The position numbers and the translations under genes are program-made. From an uncultured Eubacteriales bacterium (lineage in GTDB: Bacteria > Bacillota > Clostridia > Oscillospirales > Ruminococcaceae): a stretch of DNA of 10,096 nucleotides. Positions 1-5,665 of this stretch are shown piece after piece (within the stretch, counting starts at the first letter, position 1; the number at the start of each line of letters is the position of its first letter). The DNA is taken from positions 1 to 10,096 of the forward strand of contig ONLC01000137.1 of assembly GCA_900318545.1 (NCBI GenBank), in the 5' to 3' direction. Below the pieces are notes generated by a model. That model worked only from the letters and a program-made list of their open reading frames with translations, had not been told where the DNA came from and searched no databases.

Positions 1-1107
1 ATGGCACCGACCGAGATACTCGCAAACCAGCATTACGAAACTATGAGGGGCTTTCTTGAACCTCTCGGCATAAGGGTCTGTCTGCTTACAGGCTCTATGA
101 CTCCTAAACGCAAGGCTGAGGTCAAATCCCGACTTGCGGGGGGCGAATACAGCGTGGCGGTGGGCACTCACGCACTTGTGCAGCAGACTACCGAGTTTAA
201 GTCCCTTGCCCTCGTCATCACAGACGAGCAGCACCGCTTCGGTGTGGAGCAGAGGGCGGCACTTGCTTCAAAGGGGAAAAATACGCATAAGCTCGTTATG
301 TCAGCGACCCCGATACCGAGGACTCTTGCCCTTATGATCTATGGCGACCTTGATATTTCAGTCCTCGATGAGCTGCCTTCGGGCAGGCAGAGGGTTGAGA
401 CCTACGCTGTTACGGGAAAGCTCCGTCCGAGGGTCTATGACTACATCAAAAAGCACCTTGATGAGGGCAGACAGGGCTACATCGTCTGTGCAATGATTGA
501 GGAAAACGACAGCGACCTTCAAAACGCAAAGGCTTATGCCGAGAAGCTCTCAAAAGGGGAGTTCCGTGATTACCGTGTGGGGCTTCTGCACGGAAAGCTT
601 ACCGCTGCCGAAAAGGAAGATGTAATGACCGCCTTTTATGAGCACAGGCTCGATCTGCTTGTGTCTACTACAGTAATTGAAGTCGGAGTTGACGTTCCGA
701 ATGCGGCTATAATGGTGATTGAAAATGCCGATCGATTCGGGCTTTCCCAGCTTCACCAGCTCAGAGGCCGTGTCGGCAGGGGAGAGTATAAGTCAAGCTG
801 CGTTCTTATAACCGACAACGTCAACGAGGAGACCGTCAAGCGTCTGAAAATACTGTCAAAAACACATGACGGCTTCAAAATATCCGAGGAGGACTTAAAG
901 CTCAGGGGACCCGGTGATTTCTTCGGGAGCCGTCAGCACGGCCTGCCCGAGCTTAAAATAGCCAGTATGTCCGAGGATATGGACGTTCTCAGGCGAGCAG
1001 GTCAGACTGCACGGGATATCTTAAAGGCTGACCCCGAGCTCTCCTTGCCCGAAAACAAGCACCTGAAGGAGCTCACTGATATGATGCTCGCACAGATAAA
1101 GGAATAG
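1..1107 (+). CDS. recG: ATP-dependent DNA helicase RecG, C-terminal part (5'-truncated by window edge)
   Basis: RecG is a superfamily 2 helicase that remodels stalled replication forks and Holliday junctions. Visible here are motif Ia (APTEILA, residues 2-8), the motif II DEQH box with RFG after it (75-81), motif III SATPIPRT (101-108), motif V TTVIEVGVDVPNA (from 223) and motif VI QLRGRVGRG (about 253-261). The family-typical C-terminal segment LRGPGDFFGSRQHGLPEL follows. The first ATG is not the true start: it is the internal Met of motif Ia. Relative to the usual length of about 680 residues, the wedge domain and Walker A motif, roughly 300 residues, lie left of the window. Arg codons are mainly AGG and CGN, unlike the pilus genes downstream. 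The stop is 11 nt before the next gene, so the two may be cotranscribed. Identification is firm. Confidence 0.97.
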   Translation: MAPTEILANQHYETMRGFLEPLGIRVCLLTGSMTPKRKAEVKSRLAGGEYSVAVGTHALVQQTTEFKSLALVITDEQHRFGVEQRAALASKGKNTHKLVMSATPIPRTLALMIYGDLDISVLDELPSGRQRVETYAVTGKLRPRVYDYIKKHLDEGRQGYIVCAMIEENDSDLQNAKAYAEKLSKGEFRDYRVGLLHGKLTAAEKEDVMTAFYEHRLDLLVSTTVIEVGVDVPNAAIMVIENADRFGLSQLHQLRGRVGRGEYKSSCVLITDNVNEETVKRLKILSKTHDGFKISEEDLKLRGPGDFFGSRQHGLPELKIASMSEDMDVLRRAGQTARDILKADPELSLPENKHLKELTDMMLAQIKE

Positions 1108-1118
1108 CGGAGGTAACT

Positions 1119-1727
1119 ATGGATTCACTGAAAATGATGTTTTATATCTTTGCCCGTATAGGGCTTATGCTCCTTTTGTGCGTGTTCGGTGCGTTTGTGG
1201 GAGTGATATTGATACCCTCGCTTTGCAATCTTATGCCCGGCTCATGGATGCCCGTCAAGAGATTTCTGACCGACAGCTCAAATATGAGCCTGATAGCCTT
1301 CATCATGACCACTATTATAATGGTATACCTCTTTTACAATGACGGAAAGGTACACTCAGCCTATGAGGAGTGGAGCAGCGTTACTATTACAACGGTACTG
1401 CTCCTTATGATGTTTGCCTACTTCATTCCTGCGATTTTTTATGAGTCCTTCAATGCCGAGGGCAAGGGAAAGTTCTTCTACCTTGTGCTTTATTACCCCT
1501 CGGAGTGGATAAGGCTGCACTTTGACCTTGCCTATACGGTGAGCGTTCTTATCGGAATGGGAATGACCTTGATTTTGTGTATGGCTTCTTATGTAACCTC
1601 GTTTAAGATCTACGTGAAGAAGCACCCGGTCATTTTAAAACGTATGCAGGAGGCTCAGCTGCCTGCTGCTGATGATGAAGATGATGAACCGGAAAATACT
1701 GGAAATGATAACGTTGAATCGGAGTAA
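1119..1727 (+). CDS. uncharacterised four-helix integral membrane protein, 202 aa
   Basis: I do not recognise a family. The start is set by GGAGG at 1109-1113, 5 nt before ATG. Hydrophobic segments suggest four membrane helices at about residues 8-32, 54-72, 88-108 and 138-161. A basic stretch (KIYVKKHPVILKR) follows the last helix, and then a strongly acidic, probably disordered tail (ADDEDDEPENTGNDNVESE). Pro-Ser and Pro-Gly turns separate the first two helices. There is no signal peptidase site, catalytic motif or metal-binding pattern that I can see. It lies 11 nt after recG, which suggests cotranscription with it, and is followed by a 239-nt gap that contains a new promoter, so it is probably not part of the pilus operon. 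A role beside RecG or in pilus biogenesis would be speculation. Confidence 0.8.
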   Translation: MDSLKMMFYIFARIGLMLLLCVFGAFVGVILIPSLCNLMPGSWMPVKRFLTDSSNMSLIAFIMTTIIMVYLFYNDGKVHSAYEEWSSVTITTVLLLMMFAYFIPAIFYESFNAEGKGKFFYLVLYYPSEWIRLHFDLAYTVSVLIGMGMTLILCMASYVTSFKIYVKKHPVILKRMQEAQLPAADDEDDEPENTGNDNVESE

Positions 1728-1800
1728 AATAGCAGTTTCATATTAGTAAAAACCACAAAATAGTTAAATCTATTATCATATTTGTACAAAACTCCTAAAA

Positions 1801-1932
1801 TTTGTGACGATTTTTTGTGAATGAAAAAGGCAAAAATGGCTGATTTGCCCTTGCGAAATAATCAAAAAAATGTTATAATTATAAAAATACGTTTTGTGAG
1901 AGTCTTGTGATGCTTTGATGAACGCTCACAAA
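1801..1932. repeat. dispersed TTTGTGA heptamers around the pilC promoter
   Basis: Exact TTTGTGA occurs on the + strand at 1801-1807, 1814-1820 and 1893-1899, and its reverse complement TCACAAA is at 1926-1932. A near copy, CTTGTGA, lies at 1904-1910. Two copies precede the -35 box and three follow the predicted transcription start. This layout could be a set of operator half-sites for a regulator of the pilus operon. The count is read directly from sequence; the regulatory role is inference, and AT-rich background lowers the significance. Confidence 0.4.
1851..1879 (+). promoter_or_regulatory. predicted sigma-A promoter (extended -10) for the pilus operon
   Basis: The -35 element TTGCGA (1851-1856) is separated by exactly 17 nt from a perfect -10 TATAAT (1874-1879). 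The -10 is immediately preceded by TGT, giving an extended -10. Transcription should start about 7 nt later, near 1886, leaving an 80-nt leader before the pilC start at 1967. A hexamer inverted repeat, GGCAAA (1829-1834) with TTTGCC (1844-1849), ends just before the -35 box and could be a protein-binding site. Confidence 0.75.
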
Positions 1933-1937
1933 ATGTA
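1888..1937 (+). promoter_or_regulatory. 5'-leader stem-loop at the predicted start of the pil mRNA
   Basis: Bases 1888-1900 can pair with 1925-1937 in a 13-bp stem with one G-U pair (1891 with 1934), closing a 24-nt loop. The predicted transcription start lies only 1-3 nt before it, so the mRNA would begin with this hairpin. Such 5' stem-loops are known to slow RNA decay. The stem ends 10 nt before the GGAGG, so it does not cover the ribosome site. I recognise no known riboswitch consensus, including cyclic di-GMP classes. Confidence 0.5.
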
Positions 1938-1947
1938 CAACCAAATC

Positions 1948-1966
1948 GGAGGTGTGTCTACACATT
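1948..1966 (+). promoter_or_regulatory. pilC ribosome site with long spacing and a palindrome before the start codon
   Basis: GGAGG at 1948-1952 is the only good ribosome site for pilC but lies 14 nt before ATG 1967, longer than usual. The gap holds the palindrome TGTGTCTACACA (1953-1964), which can fold into a 4-bp hairpin and would shorten the effective spacing. A GTG at 1952 is in frame but lies inside the ribosome site, so it is not used as the start here. Confidence 0.5.
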
Positions 1967-3163
1967 ATGAAAAAGTTTTCCTACGTTGCTAAGGATACCT
2001 CGGGAAAAACGATAAAAGGCGTTTACGAAGCCGAGGACGAGCAGGAGCTGCGAGAAAAGATCCACGAACAGGGCTTGTTCCTTATCAGTTCGTCGGCAGC
2101 CCTTGGTTCTAACAAGAAATCTGCTCACAAGTTTGACACGAAGGAAATGGCCTACTGCTGCAGACAGCTGGCGGCTATGATGACCTCGGGCCTGACAATA
2201 GTCAAGGCGCTCGATATCCTTTATAAAGAGGAAGAGAATAAGGGCGCGAAGATAGTTTGGCGTGAGGTTTACGACAGCGTTCAGAAGGGTGAAAGCTTCA
2301 CGGGAGCACTTGAGCAGAAAAAGGGCTGCTTCCCTGATTTCTTCATTTCGATGGTCGATGCAGGAGAAATGTCGGGTAATCTTGATATCACTCTGCAAAG
2401 ACTGAGCGACTACTATGCAAACTCCAACAAGCTGAACAACAAGGTAAAGAGCGCTATGACATATCCTATTATACTGGGTATTCTGTGCGTAGCGATGGTT
2501 ATCGGAATGTTCACCTTCATCATGCCTATATTCGCAGGACTGATGGAGGAAGATAAGATGCCTCCGCTTTCAAAGGCGCTGTTCGCATTCTCGGACTTCC
2601 TGAAGGCAAGATGGTATATCCTGCTGGGTGTGCTGATATTCATTATCGGCGCATGGATCTATGCAATGAAGGTACCGTCTGTAAGACTTAAATACGACTA
2701 CATAAAGATCAAGATGCCTGCGGTCGGCAAGCTGATGGTAAAAATCTACGAGGGCAGATTTGCAAGAACTCTTTCCTCTCTTTACTCCAGTGGTATCCCG
2801 ATGGTTGAGTGTCTTGAGAGATCGTCAAGGATCCTGCAGAACTCTTATGTTGATAAGATGTTCATTCAGGTGGTTGACGAGGTTAAGCAGGGTGCACCGC
2901 TTTCGCAGTCCCTTGCAAAAACAGAAATATTTGAGGGTATGTTTACCTCCATTATTTACGTTGGTGAGGAGTCAGGTGCTCTTGACGAGATCCTTGAAAA
3001 GGCTGCTGACTACTACGAGGAAGAGGCTGACGCAGCCGTAACAAGACTGGTCGGACTTCTCGAACCGCTGCTCATCGTGTTCATGGGCTGTGCTATAGGA
3101 CTTTGTCTCGCAGGTATATTCCCGCTGCTTTACGGCTCGCTGGAGGGACTCGAGAACCAATAA
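1967..3163 (+). CDS. pilC: type IV pilus assembly platform protein PilC (GspF/T2SSF family), 398 aa
   Basis: PilC is the polytopic inner-membrane platform that couples the PilB ATPase to pilin insertion. The sequence shows the usual family layout. An N-terminal segment with the pattern FSYVAKDTSGKTIKG and a following EAEDEQELREKI stretch comes first. The first T2SSF domain begins near KEMAYCCRQLAAMMTSGL and ends at a membrane helix at about residues 165-190. A second helix lies at about 216-236. The second T2SSF domain (FARTLSSLYSSGIPMVECL, then GEESGALDEILEKAADYYEEE) is followed by the last helix at about 362-390. Length matches the family norm of about 400. ATG 1967 is chosen because the protein then begins MKKFSYVAKD and the upstream GTG overlaps the ribosome site. 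It is the first gene after the predicted promoter. No ATPase gene precedes it, unlike many pilB-pilT-pilC operons. Confidence 0.95.
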   Translation: MKKFSYVAKDTSGKTIKGVYEAEDEQELREKIHEQGLFLISSSAALGSNKKSAHKFDTKEMAYCCRQLAAMMTSGLTIVKALDILYKEEENKGAKIVWREVYDSVQKGESFTGALEQKKGCFPDFFISMVDAGEMSGNLDITLQRLSDYYANSNKLNNKVKSAMTYPIILGILCVAMVIGMFTFIMPIFAGLMEEDKMPPLSKALFAFSDFLKARWYILLGVLIFIIGAWIYAMKVPSVRLKYDYIKIKMPAVGKLMVKIYEGRFARTLSSLYSSGIPMVECLERSSRILQNSYVDKMFIQVVDEVKQGAPLSQSLAKTEIFEGMFTSIIYVGEESGALDEILEKAADYYEEEADAAVTRLVGLLEPLLIVFMGCAIGLCLAGIFPLLYGSLEGLENQ

Positions 3164-3168
3164 TGCTT

Positions 3169-3206
3169 GCAGACCCCATCGCAAGGAACTTTTGCCGGGA
3201 GTCTGT
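3169..3206 (+). promoter_or_regulatory. imperfect intercistronic stem-loop between pilC and pilM
   Basis: In the 96-nt gap, 3169-3174 pairs with 3201-3206 (one G-U), CCC 3175-3177 pairs with GGG 3197-3199 across a bulged A at 3200, and GCAA 3181-3184 can pair with TTGC 3192-3195. No T run follows, so it is not a standard terminator. It may affect mRNA processing or the relative output of pilC and downstream genes. The role is inferred. Confidence 0.35.
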
Positions 3207-3243
3207 GAGAAAGCGGGCTCCTGACTGTAATAAAATAATTTAT

Positions 3244-3250
3244 AGAGGTG
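3244..3250 (+). promoter_or_regulatory. ribosome site that fixes the pilM start
   Basis: AGAGGTG at 3244-3250 lies 9 nt before ATG 3260. An in-frame GTG at 3248 is part of this element, so the ATG is the better start and gives the family-typical beginning MLSFDIS. Confidence 0.65.
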
Positions 3251-3259
3251 AATGGACAG

Positions 3260-4108
3260 ATGCTATCATTTGATATTTCTGATAGACAAATTAATATCGT
3301 AAAGGGCGATAACTCGTCCAATAAGATCAGGATCGAAAGATCACTTGTTGTTGAGGTCCCTGAGGATATGATCCTCAATGGTGAGGTAATCAACCTTTCC
3401 GGACTCGCAGACCTTCTGCTTACAAACATCAAGGCCGAGGATATGATGGACAGAGAGGCTATCGTAACCTTCTCTTCCAGCGGAATCGTATTTAAGGAGC
3501 TTGTTGTTCCTAAGGCAAGAGGCAACGAGTTCCTCATGATGGTACAGAATCACATGAGTCAGGAGATGGGTATCACAGATGACTACTCCATCTCGTATAC
3601 TGTAGTAGGCGAGGCAGGAGAGGATAACCCGGGAGCAGTAAAGGTGCTTGCAACTGCCTGCCCGAGCTCCGTAGTTGAGAGCTACAGAAAGCTCTTCAAC
3701 ATCATGAGTATGACGCTCAGATCCGTTAATATCGGATGTAACTCGATTTCACGTATCGTACTTGCTGACAAGTCGAACCTTGAGAAAATGCCTCTGCTGG
3801 TAGTTCAGATCGATAAGAACTTCCTCGGTCTGACGCTCTTTGAGAACGGTCAGATGGCATTCGCAAGATACGTTCCGATCTCTCCTGATGATTACGATCA
3901 GGATGACTACATTACAGAGGCTATCAACGAGAACATCTTCAGAATGGAGCAGTTCAATAAGGCAAGAGGCGGCTCGGGACTTGAGAATGTTATCCTCTAT
4001 GGCTACATTGAGGACTACATCAAGCTCGTTGACGCACTCGACGGCCTCGATATCCACGCTTCCGTTCTCGGTGTTCCTGCACAGATCACCGGTTATCGTA
4101 TTCGCTAA
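3260..4108 (+). CDS. pilM: type IV pilus assembly protein PilM (actin-like ATPase fold), C-terminus frameshifted
   Basis: PilM is a cytoplasmic actin-like protein that binds the N-terminal tail of PilN and links the PilB/PilC motor to the PilN-PilO frame. The product begins MLSFDISDRQINIVKG, which is the position of the first phosphate-binding strand of this fold. It continues with KELVVPKARGNEF and a later strand pair (LLVVQIDKNFLGLTLFENG) typical of PilM. It reads well to about residue 277 (GVPAQIT) and then stops at TAA 4106-4108 after YRIR. The +1 frame across the same point reads VFANAIGALYRRNKQTERINLLE, which is the expected PilM C-terminus joined to a PilN N-terminus. The last codons in this frame, CGT and CGC, are rare here, where Arg is otherwise almost always AGA. 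I infer that the true product continues in the other frame. At 282 residues it is short for the family. Confidence 0.88.
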   Translation: MLSFDISDRQINIVKGDNSSNKIRIERSLVVEVPEDMILNGEVINLSGLADLLLTNIKAEDMMDREAIVTFSSSGIVFKELVVPKARGNEFLMMVQNHMSQEMGITDDYSISYTVVGEAGEDNPGAVKVLATACPSSVVESYRKLFNIMSMTLRSVNIGCNSISRIVLADKSNLEKMPLLVVQIDKNFLGLTLFENGQMAFARYVPISPDDYDQDDYITEAINENIFRMEQFNKARGGSGLENVILYGYIEDYIKLVDALDGLDIHASVLGVPAQITGYRIR

Positions 4109-4754
4109 CGCTATCGGTGCTCTCTACAGAAGAAATAAGCAGACCGAGCGTATCAACCTCCTCGAGGTTGACCAGTCTACAGGTAAGGGCGGCTCCAGCG
4201 GAATGGGCTCCCTGATGGTAACAGCAGGCGTTTTCGTAGCTGCTGCTGCAATCCTTGTAGCTGCTGCAACACTTATCTTTAATATCAGAAAGAGCTCTAT
4301 CGAGAAGGATATTGAAACTAAGGAAAAGGAAATCAAGAAGGAAGAGGACATCAAGAAGAAGAATCAGATCCTCCACAATCAGAAGGATATCCTTCAGGCT
4401 TATTCCGATTATGTAAACTCCGCTAATTCGGCACTCAAGTCTCTGCCTAAGATCAAACAGGACAATCTTGACAAGATCGATGAAGTGCTCGCAGATTTCC
4501 GTTACACAGGACTCAGCTATAATATTGATACAGCTGCTCTTACATTTACAGATCTCAGATTTGAGACTCCGGATCAGATCAATACTACGATCGATGCTCT
4601 TATTGCTCTTAACCTGTTCGAGAGCGATGTTGACTATCCCGGATATACCGTAGAAGAGGTCAAGGAAGACGCTGCAGAAGAGGATGATGTTGCTGCAAAG
4701 TATCCTGTTGTTGTTGATTCTCTGACTCTGTATCTGAAAGGAGAGGCTGAATAA
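4095..4754 (+). CDS. pilN: PilN-like pilus assembly protein, 3' part of a frameshifted pilM-pilN reading frame
   Basis: This segment has no plausible start of its own. The only nearby in-frame ATGs (4203 and 4215) lack a ribosome site and would delete the conserved start of PilN. The feature therefore begins where the pilM frame appears to break. It encodes NAIGALYRRNK, the end of PilM, then INLLEVD, the characteristic PilN cytoplasmic tail that docks into PilM. A Gly/Ser stretch follows, then an Ala-rich membrane helix (about 4209-4290), a highly charged Lys/Glu coiled coil (about 4291-4395) and a periplasm-side domain containing LPKIKQDNLDKIDEVLADFRYTGL. With one extra base removed near 4091-4100, pilM and pilN would be one continuous protein of about 500 residues. 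Otherwise the products are separate and this one would be poorly translated. Its stop overlaps the next ATG (TAATG), indicating coupling to pilO. Confidence 0.75.
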   Translation: MVFANAIGALYRRNKQTERINLLEVDQSTGKGGSSGMGSLMVTAGVFVAAAAILVAAATLIFNIRKSSIEKDIETKEKEIKKEEDIKKKNQILHNQKDILQAYSDYVNSANSALKSLPKIKQDNLDKIDEVLADFRYTGLSYNIDTAALTFTDLRFETPDQINTTIDALIALNLFESDVDYPGYTVEEVKEDAAEEDDVAAKYPVVVDSLTLYLKGEAE

Positions 4755-5509
4755 TGAAACTTAACTATCGTGATAAAGTAATACTTATCGTACTTGCGGT
4801 CCTGCTCGTGCTCGTCGGAGGCTTCATGCTCTTCGTAAAGCCTGCGATGGACGACTGTAATACAGCAAGCGATAATCTTGAATCCAAGAAGGTAGAGCTC
4901 GCAGACCTTAAAGAGCAGAACAAGAAAGACGCTAACCTGAAGAATGAGATCAAGGAGCTCAAGACAAAGACCAATGAGGTCGCTGCTAACTTCTATGATT
5001 ATCAGATCGGTTACGACGCAAACAAGACAGTATTTGACCTGTTCAGTGCTGAAGGTGTTGACATTGTGCCCAGCTCGATGAAGATCACTTCCTACAGCAG
5101 TACGGTCCTCACTCCTTATCTCTATATTGATAAGCTCACCCCGACAGAAATGGACGTGAAGGTTGATGAGTATAACGAGATGAATCAGAAGTCGGCTGAT
5201 GACAAGACTGCGGCTAAGACTGATGCGGCAGCAACAAATGCAGCCGCTGCTGACGGAACAACAAATCCGCTTGCAGCTATCGGCTGCTATGAGGTAGATG
5301 TTACATTTACTTCTACAATGGACGGCTTCAAGAAGTTCTCTCAGAACATAACCACTACAAGAGAAAAGAGTATGGTTATCAAGTCCGTTACTATTGATGA
5401 TGTAAACGGCATTTCTGAAGAAGATGCAGGCGATGATACCGAAAAGGTCGGAAAGATCGAGGGCAATATGAAGCTCCAGATGATCGTTCTTAAGAAGATC
5501 GCTGAATAA
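4754..5509 (+). CDS. pilO: PilO-like type IV pilus assembly protein, 251 aa
   Basis: PilO pairs with PilN through coiled coils and ferredoxin-like domains to form the frame around the assembling pilus. The product has a short cytoplasmic tail (MKLNYRDK), a membrane helix at about residues 9-28, a coiled coil at about 32-78 (SKKVELADLKEQNKKD and similar), and then a globular region. An Ala/Thr/Asp-rich low-complexity linker (about 146-176) splits the globular region before a final domain starting IGCYEVDVTFTSTMDGFKKF, whose layout matches the C-terminal part of PilO. ATG 4754 overlaps the preceding TAA, and AGGAG at 4739-4743 lies 10 nt upstream. Identification rests on size, topology and position after pilN, since PilO proteins are poorly conserved. 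The name is likely but not certain. Confidence 0.8.
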   Translation: MKLNYRDKVILIVLAVLLVLVGGFMLFVKPAMDDCNTASDNLESKKVELADLKEQNKKDANLKNEIKELKTKTNEVAANFYDYQIGYDANKTVFDLFSAEGVDIVPSSMKITSYSSTVLTPYLYIDKLTPTEMDVKVDEYNEMNQKSADDKTAAKTDAAATNAAAADGTTNPLAAIGCYEVDVTFTSTMDGFKKFSQNITTTREKSMVIKSVTIDDVNGISEEDAGDDTEKVGKIEGNMKLQMIVLKKIAE

Positions 5510-5519
5510 GGACTAAATA

Positions 5520-5551
5520 TGGCAGGAAAAGCCGTATATCTTTTCCTGCCA
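5520..5551 (+). promoter_or_regulatory. perfect 12-bp intercistronic hairpin between pilO and the pilin-like genes
   Basis: TGGCAGGAAAAG (5520-5531) and its exact reverse complement CTTTTCCTGCCA (5540-5551) flank an 8-nt loop, 10 nt after the pilO stop. No T run follows, so it looks like a weak or leaky terminator, or an RNA processing or stability element. It sits exactly between the assembly-platform genes and the pilin-like genes and could set different expression levels for them. The structure is seen; the role is inferred. Confidence 0.6.
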
Positions 5552-5614
5552 ATTAGTGCTATATAAATGTTAAAACTTTTATCAACCGTTCAGACGGGGG
5601 ATTTGAGGGAAAGA

Positions 5615-5640
5615 AATCATTCGCAATCATTGACAATGAG
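5615..5640. repeat. short direct repeats with 10-nt period upstream of the GspK-like gene
   Basis: AATCATT occurs at 5615-5621 and 5625-5631, exactly 10 nt apart, followed by a partial unit AAT at 5635. Spacing of one helical turn is typical of binding sites on one DNA face, but the element is short and may be chance. No convincing promoter pairs with it. Confidence 0.25.
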
Positions 5641-5665
5641 TAACCATGAGGGAAAGGTGGTAAAA

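Larger units (their letters stand above)
1728..1966. other. AT-rich intergenic regulatory region upstream of the pilus operon
   Basis: This non-coding stretch separates the recG transcript from the pilus genes. It contains a sigma-A-type promoter (1851-1879), a leader stem-loop (1888-1937), a short palindrome (1953-1964) and repeated TTTGTGA heptamers. I see no convincing Rho-independent terminator for the upstream genes, because no GC-rich stem followed by a T run is present on the + strand. Some readthrough into the pilus operon is therefore possible. Confidence 0.7.

Noticed and set aside
1829..1849. GGCAAA/TTTGCC hairpin followed on the minus strand by five T residues, as a terminator
   Set aside because: The stem is only 6 bp with a 9-nt loop, no minus-strand gene would need it, and on the + strand no T run follows.
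1886..1966. Cyclic di-GMP riboswitch in the pil leader
   Set aside because: This was considered because such riboswitches often precede pilus genes in Clostridia, but the leader is short and lacks the conserved class I or II core sequences.
3840..4094. Upstream part of the frame containing pilN, beginning with TTG 3840
   Set aside because: Its translation (RTVRWHSQDTF and so on) is out-of-frame pilM sequence with no resemblance to PilM or PilN; only the part after about 4095 is meaningful.
4091..4108. Programmed ribosomal frameshift at the end of pilM
   Set aside because: No A or T slippery run, no prfB-like CTT-TGA context with an upstream ribosome-like site, and no P-site codon near the stop that could re-pair in the +1 frame.
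5562..5567. TATAAA as a -10 box for a separate promoter of the pilin genes
   Set aside because: No acceptable -35 element lies 16-18 nt upstream, and the TTGACA at 5630-5635 has no -10 box at the right distance downstream.
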